Positions 1-10,200 of a stretch of 64,000 bases of DNA are shown here, piece after piece. The translations under genes and the position numbers were made by a program. The stretch's first letter is position 1; every line of letters starts with the position of its first letter. The notes under the pieces were generated by a model. It was not told the origin of the DNA, did no database searches, and saw only the letters and a list, made by a program, of their open reading frames with translations. This DNA is from Anas platyrhynchos (lineage: Eukaryota > Chordata > Aves > Anseriformes > Anatidae): contig NC_092612.1 in the NCBI RefSeq assembly GCF_047663525.1, positions 777,501 through 841,500 on the forward strand, in the 5' to 3' direction.

Positions 1-904
1 CGGCAGGATGGGAAAGGGGTGGAAGGGGGGCGGGGGAAGCAGCGGGGCAGGGAGAAGCACTCACCACTGGGATGCAGTTGCCCATGATGTGTCCCCCGGG
101 CTGTTAACTGCTCCTCCAGGCGCTGCGAGGGGTGGCTCAGCTCGGCCACGCGTGCTCGCCGGTGGGCACCGTGCGCCCTTGCACGCCGGTGCACGCTCAC
201 CCACGCGCGCTCTCCAGTGGGTGCTGCGCACGCTGGCGCACGCGTTCCTGCTCGCTCCTGCTCCTCCGGCTCCACGGGGATGAAGGACTGCGGGGCCGAG
301 ATAAGGGCTGCCTCTGATAACTGCTCCCTCCCCACCTTGGCTGGGGAGGCCGGGGTGAATGTTCAGGACGCCAGGAGCGAAGGAAACGGGCGGCCACCGC
401 TGCCGGTAAAACCCATGAGCTGCCAGCGTGATCATTTCTCGAGCAGGAAATGATAATTTCTTGGCAGAACGACTCAGGTTCATTTAGGAATTTTGTTTAC
501 CGGTGCCCCGTGCGGATGCTCCCGTTGCTGGGTGGAAAACTCCCACCCCAGGGTCACCAGCCCCGTGCTGGGGTGCAGGATGCAGGGGATGCCAGATCCT
601 GCGGGGGACCTGGGGTCACCCTGTGGCACCAGGGGCTGTCACCAACCCCTGTGCCGGGCTCTGGTGGCACCGGGTGGCCCTGGGGACCTTGGTGGGAGCA
701 TCCTTAGGGGGGGCTGAGGAGGTGGGCTGGGGGTGGGGGCTGAGGGGGTCTCCATGGGGTGTGCAATGAGCTGAGATGTCCCCCTCACACCATGCGCTGG
801 GGTGAGCTGTGTCCCCCCCCCTTGTCCCCTCCTGTCCCCCCTCTCACCCTGCACCCCAGGTGGGGGGGCACGGCCGTGGCTCACGCGGGCAGACGCAGAG
901 ACGA
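1..904. other. GC-rich flank, no gene recognised
   Basis: Open frames here are short, overlap on both strands and carry no recognisable domain. I see no splice-bounded coding segment. The stretch is presumably intergenic DNA beyond the CADM3 3' end. Confidence 0.4.
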
Positions 905-1110
905 GCAGCCAGGTTAAGGTGTGTAATCCAGATATATTTATAGGATTATTTTCCGAGATTAGCACAGGATATTAGAAAGGTTATAAAGTAACATCGACGT
1001 TCGTTGTCTCCCTTTTATGTACATACAAGAACACAGCACAACAACACAGCCCGTCCTCTGCCCTGCCCCACGGCCACCCCACGGCGTGCTCAGAGCTCCG
1101 CACAAATATG
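905..1110. other. AT-rich island in GC-rich flank
   Basis: About 200 bp of AT-rich sequence is set in strongly GC-rich DNA. On the minus strand it holds AATAAT, TATAAA- and AATATA-like hexamers followed by ATCTGGATTACACACC. It resembles the conserved end of a 3' UTR but has no perfect AATAAA. Confidence 0.3.
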
Positions 1111-2009
1111 GCTTTCGTGGTCTATTGAGAGTTCAGTGCCCGTGCCCCAAACCCTGGCCCGCTTCAGATGCCCTGGTGGCACGTGGTGGACGCGGGGCCG
1201 GGGGTCCCCTGTCCGCGCGGCCAACGGGGCCCCTGTGCTCCAGGAGGGGACACCGGGGCTTGGGGAGGTGGCTCGTGCCCCACCGTGCCGTGATGCTGCC
1301 CGGCCTCCCCGGGTGCCAGCAGCTTGGGACAGGAGCCTGGTGTCCGCTCCCCTGTGACCACAAGTCCCTCACGTCCCCGTGCTGGTGCCACGGCGCGCCC
1401 CATCGCTCCTTCGTCCCCATCATCAGCCACGCTAGTGCCACGGCACATCCCACTGGTGACACAGGTGTCCCACTGGTGACACCCCGTGTCCTGCTGCCAT
1501 CCGTCCTGGGAGCACCTCTCCAGCTGTGACCCCGTCACCTCTCGTCCCCGTGGCCCCCTTGGCACCGTGCAGAGCGCAGCGCGCACCACCCCTCGCTCCC
1601 CAGCCGTGCTGAGCCCGATGTGGGGCTGTTAAACGGTGCCCCCAGCCACCGGACCCCCCCGGTGACCCCGGGACGTGGTGTGGGTGATCGCCCCAGCACC
1701 CGGCGTCACCATCCATGTGCAGACCATGGCCCCAATGCGATGAGGGCTGCGCCTCCCCATTGCCCCCCGTGTCCCCCACCCAACCTCAGACCTGGTGCAC
1801 ATCCCCCTGGCACGGGGGCCTCTCTCCTGTCCTGCCCCGCTCCCCACAACGCGGCACCTCCTCGCGATGCCCTAATCCTGGCTCCTCTCACCTGCCCGAC
1901 CCCAAATCCCCACGTCCTTTCATCCTGGGGACCCCTCCCGGACCCTCAGGGCATCTCCTTCGTAATGATCTGCGCCATGGAAACCTGGAGCGAGAGCGAC
2001 TGGTACTTG
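1111..2009. other. GC-rich stretch, no gene recognised
   Basis: This stretch is either intergenic or, if the distal poly(A) site at 905-1110 is used, the far part of the CADM3 3' UTR. Loosely repeated phrases built on GTCACC and GGTGAC occur around 1430-1690. I recognise no protein. Confidence 0.35.
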
Positions 2010-2027
2010 AGAACACGTCCTTGCGTT

Positions 2028-2033
2028 TTTATT
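2028..2033 (-). terminator. CADM3: Canonical poly(A) signal, candidate CADM3 3' end
   Basis: TTTATT on + is AATAAA on the minus strand, with ACGTGTTCTC about 15 bases downstream. It lies about 2.15 kb after the CADM3 stop. A more distal end inside the AT-rich island at 905-1110 is the main alternative. Confidence 0.45.
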
Positions 2034-4040
2034 TTAGGGAATCGCGTCTGTTTGGTAGCGGGTGTTAGAGGCCAGTGCGCCCAGTGAAGTCGTTACCGGC
2101 GTCGGCAGTCGCGGCGTTACCTCCGGCAGCAACGTTTGCGTCCCTCGGAGGGAGCTCGGGGCTCCCAGCGGGACCCGAGGCCAACGTCCTCCTCCTCCAA
2201 GGAGATGGATGGGGAGGGACAACACAGAGAAAAACGCAGGTTTTCCTCGCCGGGGGGTGATGAAGGCTCCGTGCCTCTCTCTCGGTGCATAATGCCCTGC
2301 CGATGACGCGGTGAAGCCGGCCGTGCCCGTGCCAGGGATGCCACCAACGTGTCCCTTGCTCCCACCTGAACCCAGCGCCGTGGCTTCCTCACCACCCTTC
2401 TCCTCCTGCCCAGCTCACGGGGGCTGGATGGGAGCCACGTTTCCAGCCCCAGGGGCACCTTGCAGAGGAACCAGGCTCTTCCTTCAGCTCTGAGATGAGG
2501 CTGCCCACCCCACCGAGGGCTTTCGCTCCTTCCCAAAAGGCTCTACCCCCCCCGGACACCCCGAAATGGAAGCCAAAGGGCAGCTCCTGTGAACCCCTTG
2601 CATCCAGACCATGCGATGCTGGGGGCGGCAAAGCCTCATCCCAAGGGTGAGAGAAGGGGCCTGGCTCCACAGGGGGCTCGGCCCCGTGGATGTGGGGTTG
2701 GGGGGAGCACGGGGACCCCGGGGATGCAGTGGGGAGGTTGGAGAAAGCTTCTGGTTTCCGTCTGACTTGGAAGAGATGGGGTTTCCCCTGGGGTGAAACA
2801 GGCTGGAGGTTGGACAAGTGCCCACCAAATCTCTTTGGAGACCCCCAAGCTACTGAGACACAAAACCTGGGCGTTCTGGCTGCTTTTGGCCGCAGCCCTT
2901 GGAGCCAACAAGACCTTTTCCAGCTCAGCACCTGCCCCGGGAAGGGGCCGGGAAGGACAGGGGGGGCACAGAAAGCTCCGAGGAGCAGACCCGAGGGAGC
3001 CCATCTCCTGGCCCAGGAGGAGCCCACTCCTCGCACCGCCTCTGGGCCACTTGCGGCGTGGTGCTGGTGGTCTCCAGCTTGTAGCACGGACCAGGGGGAC
3101 CCCAGCTCACCTCCGTGGAGCCGCGTCGGCTCTTCCCAAAGCCACTCTCGGGATCTAAACCACCTTCCTGCAAGCTCCCGGGGCCCAGCGAGGAGGTGGT
3201 TGGTGACGGCCGCGGGCTGTGCCCAGCAGCCTCCTGCACTGAACATCTCAATAGATGGTTTGAATTGACGACTCCGATCTGACAATTTGCAAACTGGGGC
3301 TTTTTTTTGTTTTTTCTTTTTTTTTTTCCTCTGGATTTGCCCCCCAAAACCCCTGCCCTCCCCCCTCCCGCTGGGGTGGGAACGGGGAGCCGCGGTGCTC
3401 AGCGGCTCCCGGCATCTCTGGGGGCTTTGGCGGTTCCCACCCTGGAAGCTCACCTCCCTTCGCACACCTACGGCACGAGGACAGCTCTCCTCCCAAATGG
3501 ACACTGTTCGACAAGAACCACCAAGGATAAAATCAAGGCAGGGACTCAGGGGGGGGTCCACAGCGCTCCCCATCCCCGTCCTGCAGAACGGGGACATCGC
3601 GGGGTGGGGGACACACAACGAGAAGGTCCCAGCTCCTGGTGGGAGGCACGGGGCGAGCGCTGGTGACGCAGAGGCCACCCGGCTGCCCGGAGCTCGTGCT
3701 GGAGCCTGGATCTGATTTTATCCTTGGATGTCAAAAAATAAACCCAAAATGGAGAGAAACAAAGGAAAGAGCTACATCGACCCCAGCCCCACATCCCAAC
3801 CGAGGGCCCAAAGCAAAGAGCAGCCACGAAACCAAAGCAAAGGTCCAAAGGAAGAAGGAAAGTCGCTCACTCACTGGTTGGTCTGTGTTTCGCGCGAGCG
3901 CCGGTCGCAGGGATGGAGGTGCAAGCAAGCAAACGGGGCCGGGGCTTTCGCTGTTCGTAGTAATAACGTTTTGTACAAGTTCAAGAAGAAGCATCACGTC
4001 TCAGGCCGGTCGCTCTCCGCTCTCTGTCCTGCCATCCCTC

Positions 4041-4064
4041 TGTCCGTCCGTCCGTCCGTCTGTC
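4041..4064. repeat. GTCC/GTCT microsatellite in 3' UTR
   Basis: About six tandem tetranucleotides (GTCC, then GTCT) lie just downstream of the CADM3 stop in the sense direction. Confidence 0.8.
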
Positions 4065-4176
4065 TGCCCGTGCCGGGCGCCAGAGAAAATCTGTTGGGTT
4101 GAGTGGGGTTTGTGGTCTGGTTTCCGTTTCCATCGGGGTTTTGCTGGCTCCATTTCTCACCCTCTCTCCGATGCCC

Positions 4177-4295
4177 CTAAATGAAATACTCCTTCTTGTC
4201 GTCGCCGCCGGCTTGGCCGCCTTCTGCGTTGATGATGGCCGTGTCGGCGTCCGGGGCGTCATCGGAGCCCTTGGCCTCGTGGGTCAGGTAGGTAC
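4177..4295 (-). CDS. CADM3: CADM3 exon 9: cytoplasmic tail and stop
   Basis: The exon encodes residues 354-392: [18 protein letters not shown] (the 4.1/FERM-binding-type membrane-proximal segment), [10 protein letters not shown], then [11 protein letters not shown] and a TAG stop at 4179-4177. The acceptor is CCCCAG|GTACCT. EYFI fits a class II PDZ ligand. This exon is what identifies the paralogue. Confidence 0.97.
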
Positions 4296-7200
4296 CTGGG
4301 GAGGGGGGAGAGGGGACAGCGTCACGGCGGGGCCGTGCTGGCTGGGAAACGGAGGCGAGAGAAGTCCTTTGGGTTTGGCCTGAAATGGAAAAATCGCTGG
4401 GCTTCCCCCGGGATAAACCCTGCCCGGGGATCGAGCCTCACCTGGGCTGCTCAGAGCAGCTCACGCCGCCGGTGGAAAAATCGCGCTTCCTTGCGTGGCT
4501 CTGCCTCCCCCACACCCCCGCACCCCCCGTCCCCGTTCCCCTGAGAGGTTTTCCTGCAAAAGGAGGCTGCAGCTCCGGGAGCCGAGGCGGCCGGGGCAGG
4601 GATGGGGGGGCTCTTACTCACACATCACCTCTGCTGGGCTTTGCTGCTGGCTGGCTGTGACCGTCTCCCCGTGCCTTACGCATACACCTGCTGGGCGGAT
4701 GGAAAATCCAGGGGTGGGGGGGGTGGAAATGGATCCGGGAGGAGGAGGAGGAGGAAGGTGGAAGGCTCAAGGGGGAGGGATGGGGAGGGGGATGAGGCAC
4801 GGGGCAGTGGCACGGGCACTGCAGGGCTGCGGGTGCCAAGAAGGAGAAGATGGAGATGGGGAACGAAGCTGCCTCTGCCCGGCGCTGCCCAGCTCCACCG
4901 GGGCCAGCACGGAGGTGGGGAGCAGCCCCCAAATCCTTGGGGGGCTCCATCGGCTGTGCTGGGTGTCTCTGGATGTGGGGCAGGGCTGCGGGATGGGCGC
5001 AGCAGCCTCCCTTGGCCCCGGGCACCCCGGCGAGGTGGGAGCGCTGATCCCCCCGTACCTTTGTGCCTGATCAGGTAGTGTCCCAAAACGATGAGGAGGC
5101 TGAGCAGGAGGAAGACGATGACGGCCACCACTCCGCCGATGACCGCGTGGTACGTGCTGGAGGTCGACGGCACCGGGCTGGCGTCTGCCCAGGAGGCAGA
5201 GAGGGAGAAAGCAGAGAGAGAGAGAGAGAGAGAGGAGGGGGTGCTGCGGTCCCCGTGCGGCTCACCCTGTGCGTCACCCGGGGCTCCGGGTGGGCACATC
5301 CAGCTCGACCCAGGCGCTGTGGAGGTGAAGAGGGGGCAGGAGCAGAGCCAGGGGGGATGCAGCGAAGGGGAAGCAGTGGCCACGGGTGTCGGGGAGCCCT
5401 GCAGGGTGAGCACTGCCGTGGGTAACCCTCGCCCTGTGTGCGCCCTGGTCCTGCGCCACTGCTCCGCTGTCACCGTCCCCGAGGGCTGGGAGGGGACGGA
5501 GCCACGGGGCTGAGAGGTGATGCTCGGAAGGTGGAAAAAACAACATGGGAAGACGGAGGAAAGGGTGGGAGGCTCACAAGGACGGGCTGCAGCTCACAAG
5601 TGGCCACGCCAGACAGACAAACGGACAGGGGGAAGCGGCTCTGGGTGGGTGGGGATGTCAGAGGGATGCTCCGGGGTGCTTCGCCCCGCTGGAACGGGAT
5701 GGGAGGAGATGCTACGATGGGACTGGAGCCTGGTGGGGCACCTGGGGTGTGGCACGGGTGTCCCTTGCCACCGTCCTCCTGTGGAGCGTCTCCGGCCGGG
5801 TCGGGGAGCAGCGGGTCCGTAAAGAGAGAGAAATGGAGCTTACGGTACCTTGGGCAGGAGCTGGAGTGAAGGATGAGGCGGTGGCCATGGAAGAAGCATG
5901 AGAGATGGGCTGGGAAGGGCCCGGCGGAGGGGCTGGAGTGGAGTGAACGTGTGGGGTGGGGAGCTGGGGAAGATCTGGGGAGGACGACAAGAACACAGGG
6001 ACACCAATCAACCCCTGGGAGGGACAGCACCCACGGGGGGGGGACCTCGGTTCCTCCCCCCCATTGTGGTGGGAGCCCATTTTTTCTCTGCGGGTTCCTT
6101 CCACCACCCCGTTCTTCTCCTGCCACCGTCCTCTGGGTCACGGTGGGGACACCTTCCCGTGTCCTACCTGCCAACACCCCCGGTCACCCCGTGAGGGACC
6201 CTGTGGGACCCTCGTGCCCGGGGTCACCCAGCACGTGGGGCCACCTCTGCTCTCCCACGCGCGTCCTCGGGGACTTGGGTGGCGTGGGGCGGCTGCTCCG
6301 GTGATGCTCTGGGGGAAAAAGAGGGGGGAATTTGGAAAGGGGGGAACTGAGCCCGGAGGTGGAGCTGGGTGTGGTGGCACTGAGCGGGCTGAGGACATCG
6401 GGGGCCTTGTGGGTGGGCGCTGAGTGCCCCGGGGTGGGTGCAGGAGCCAGCTCCCTGTGCTGACCCCGTACCCAGGGGTGATGGGGCCACAAGGTGACCA
6501 AGCAGGGCCTGCCGAGGACAGACGGCACGCTGTGGGACACTTGGGGGCTCCCCATGGGTGGGCAGAGGGTCTCAGGGGACGCTGACCCCAGGGGTGATCG
6601 CTGCCGTGTGCTCCTGTCACCCACAGCCATTTCGGAGGGGAAGGGGTTGAGGGTGCCCAGAACAAGAAAGGAGGGAAAGGGAAAAGGGATAAAGGGAAAA
6701 AGGGATGGGAAAAGGGAAAAAGAGGGAAAAAAGAAAAGGGAAAAGGGAAAGGCTGGATCATGGAGGATGCTGAAAGATGGGAAGCCCAAGGCTGGTGGAG
6801 AGTGGGGAGATGACAAGAGGAGGACGTAGAAAAGGAGGAAAAAACCCCAAAACCAGGGCCAAAAGCAGAGGACAAGACTCCCACCGAGACGAGGGGCTGG
6901 GTGCTGAGCGCGGCCAGGGGGAGCGCACGGCCCACGGGGCACGGTGACAGCGAGCAGGGCGGCAGAGCACGGCCAGGGCAGGGGGAAGCAGCGAGGGGAC
7001 GGCGGTGGCGAGGGGACGGGGGCTGCCCCTTCCCCTGCGAGGACGGGCTCTGGGGACACGGGATGCGAGGCAAGCCTGCAGCTCGGGGTAAGCCATGGGG
7101 TCGGCGTCCAAAATCTTGGGATGGGGCCACCAGGGCGCCCCGTGGCTCAGAGGGGTTGGTGCTGGCTGGAAACCCACTCCGGCTCCCATTTTTTTTGCCA

Positions 7201-10200
7201 TTCCAGAGGCTCCAGATGGGTCCTGGAGACCCCCAGTGCTCCCAGCACCGCGCCTCCCCACCGCAGGGGACGGGGACAGAGCTCAGCCACGTCCCTGCCT
7301 CAACCCCTCCCAGCCTGCTCCGTGCCCCCCCAGTCTTCTTTCTGCCCCCCCATCCCCATCCAGCAGCTCCGTGCGCTGCAGGAAAGGGCACGGCAAGGGC
7401 TGGATGCGACCCCAACAGCTGGGGGCACCCCAAAACACCACGGGCATGCGCCCACCCCATGGCACAACGGAGCTCTCCCACTGCTCCCAGCACCCGTGCA
7501 CGGCTCCACGGTGCCGTGGTGCCGAGGTGGGCGACGCCGGGGGCTGCCCGTGGCCCCCCCCAGCCCCCTTACCACTGACGTCCAGGTTGTATTTGGCCAC
7601 GACGCTGCCCATGGAGCTGGTGGCCGTGCAGACGTAGGTGCCGCTGTCGCTCTTGTTGAGGAAGGGGAAGATGAGGATGCTGTCGGAGCTGAGCTGCAGC
7701 GGCGCGTCGCTGCCCTCCTTCTCCCACAGGAACTCCTGGGGGCTGCGGGGCGGGAGGGGAGGGGGGGGTCAGGCACCTCCGTGGCCCCCCCACAGCATCC
7801 CGGGGGAAGGGGGAGATTGGGGAGTGACCGTGGGTGGTGGGGGTTCGTTGTTATCCTCCATGGGGTGTGTGGCATCGCCCTGCTCTGACCCGTCCCCCCC
7901 AGCCCCAGGGAGGGTTTTGGGGTGCACGGCAGGGAAGGAGCAGCGAGGGGGGGTCCTTACACGGGGTTGCCCTGCCCGTCGCACTGCAGCTGGAGCTTCT
8001 CGCCTTCCCGTGGGTACAGGGGGTGCGGCTCGATCTTCGCTGTTGGTTTGTCTGCAAGAAGATCGGGGGGGGGTGAGCGCCCTGCCTGCCCTGCGCCCCC
8101 CCAGCTCTGGGGGTCACCCCTCTGTGTCCCTGTCCCCCACGTGCCACGTACAGTGGACCTGCAGCTTCTGCGTGGTCGACCTCTCCGAATTCTGCAGGGA
8201 CTCGTGGTCCACCGTGCAGGTCACCTCGGCGTCGTTGTCCTCCTTGGTGACACGGAACTCCACCCGACTGCTGACGGTGAAGGTTTTGCCGTTGGGGTCC
8301 TCCACCACCTCCGTGCCCTCGGCTGTGGGGACAGGGGACCGTTGGAGGTGACGGTCACAGCGCCCCTGCAGAGGGACGGGGCTGGCACGTGTGTTAAACA
8401 AGGGGGTGCGCTGTCCCCATCCCATCGTTGGGAGCAGAGCGGGGTGCTGGTGTGGTCCAGCACCGGGCACATCCACAGCCCCTGGTGCCCTATCCATCCC
8501 CACGGTGCCCCATCCATCCCCAAGGTGCCCCCAGTCCCCCCCCCAGCCCTTGGCACCCACCCTTCAGCTCCTTGTTGCCCTTCTTCCACCGCAGCTGGGC
8601 GGCGGGCTTGCTGCCGGAGGAGCGGCAGGTCAGCCGGGCTATCTTCTCCTCATCAATGGGCTGCTCGTGGCCGAAGATTTGGGGTTTCTGGGGGATTCCT
8701 GGGGGAAGAGGAGGAGGAGGGGAGAAAGTCAACAACAACCTCTTAGCTCCGTGCGTGCTGCTGTCCAGAGATGGATGCGAGGGGAGGGATGCGACAAGGG
8801 TGGGTTAATGGGTTGGGACGTGGGGTGGCAGGGATGACCGGCCACCCGTTTGGGGTCCCAGACATGGGGCAGAGGCAGGGGGGCACCAGCACGTACCCAG
8901 CACGGTGACGAGAGCCTTGGCGGTCCGCACGGGCATGGTGAAGATGGAGCAGGTGTACTCCCCCTCGTCCGCCAGCACCACATCGGTGATGCTGATGGTC
9001 AGCTCGTTCGGCGTGGACCTCTGCAGCTGGATCCTGTTGTCTCGCAGGGCTGGGGGATGAGGGACAGTGTCACCAGGTGCGGGGGCACCGGGCTCCTTCC
9101 CCGGCTCCTGTTTTAACCCCGCACTCACCTCGTTTCTCCCCGAAGTAGAGGGTCTGCTGGGCAGGGTTGGACCACTGCAGGGAGGAGTCGTCGGGGTCCT
9201 CCACCTGGCACTTGAGCACCACCGTGCCGCCGGCCACCACCGTCTCATCCGACGTCGTGGGCTGGCTCTCTGGGCGCAGAAAAGAGGGGTCAGAGGAGCC
9301 CCCCAGCATCGCCTCTCCCCTGGGGTGTGTGAGCATCACTGAGCGACAAAGAGAAGGGAGAGGGGGCCACGGCGCTGTCCCCAAAACCCCGGGACACGTG
9401 GGGCTCCAGCACTCCGTGCATGGCCCCTGCGGGTGCCAGATGCTGGTGAACGGAGCCGGGGTGCCCAGGGAGGCTGCAGGAGACCCTGGCAGGAGACCCA
9501 CGCGATGGGATGCCCGGCTGCCTGCCCACCTCCAGCCCTGCCTCCAGCAAGAGCTGCTTTTTGAAGCAGGTCACCGTGTCCCTTGCCGGGGGTGCTGCTG
9601 CTCCCCGGTCCTCCCCATCCCTTCCACCTCCTCCCCGGCTGCGTTTCCCTAGCGCAGACATCGCAGCCCAAGGGCAGAGAGGAGCACCGGGAGGATCAGA
9701 TAACCCCCGGCTGCCCCAAGGACGGCTATTTTGGGAGAGCCGACGTGCCGGCGAGCCGAGCTGCCCTGCGGAGAAGGGGGACGCTCGCCCAGCCTGGAGG
9801 TCGCACGCAACAAGCAGCCCAACCCCGCTGCAATTTGAGCTGGATGCAGCTTCACAAAGCATCGTTCTCCATCACGGCACTCAAATTTTGGCTGGATTCA
9901 GGCTCAGGGATCCTGCCCCAGGCACCCGCAGCACAGCCCTGGTTTCATTTCCCTGCTGTCGGGGAGAAGCTCCAGTTAGCAGAAGCAGCCTGTTTTGGGC
10001 TGAGTTTCTCCATTTTCTGCCCAAGAGTGATGAAGGGAAATATTTTCTCTTGCTGACATTGCAAATTCCCCAAGGCTATCGCAGGGAACAGGAAGGAGCA
10101 GAGAGATCAGGGCTGGGAACAAGGACTCCAGGCTTCCCAGGCCCGTGTTGAACTCCAGGAAAACTCCAGGCTGGAAAGCGTGTGAAACCCCACTCGTACC

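Larger units (their letters stand above)
2010..4176 (-). other. CADM3: CADM3 3' UTR (proposed extent)
   Basis: This is non-coding sequence immediately 3' of the stop. The only canonical AATAAA on the minus strand between the stop and the window edge is at 2033-2028, followed by a GT-containing stretch, so cleavage near 2010 is the simplest proposal. The interval contains a T-rich run at 3301-3329 (+ strand) and a GTCC/GTCT microsatellite at 4041-4064. A 429-codon open frame at 2389-3678 (-) lies wholly inside and looks like chance openness in GC-rich DNA. Confidence 0.5.
5185..7572 (-). other. CADM3: CADM3 intron 7
   Basis: This 2388-bp intron separates Ig3 from the membrane exon, the position where CADM paralogues carry optional stalk exons. 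I could not find a phase-compatible extra exon. It holds an (AG)11 run at 5213-5234 and a polypurine tract at 6661-6752. Confidence 0.8.

Noticed and set aside
2389-3678. 429-codon minus-strand open frame
   Set aside because: It lies entirely in the proposed CADM3 3' UTR and has no domain or sensible composition.
5832-5926. Possible optional CADM3 stalk exon ending in a GTAAGC or GTACCG donor
   Set aside because: A phase-1 exon is possible with the upstream CCCAG acceptor, but that frame gives a Cys/His-rich peptide. The Ser/Thr/Pro-rich frame does not match the required phase.
6138-7493. 451-codon minus-strand open frame in intron 7
   Set aside because: It runs through a polypurine tract and translates to Pro/Ser/Phe-rich filler; the real exon 7 uses another position (7573-7742).
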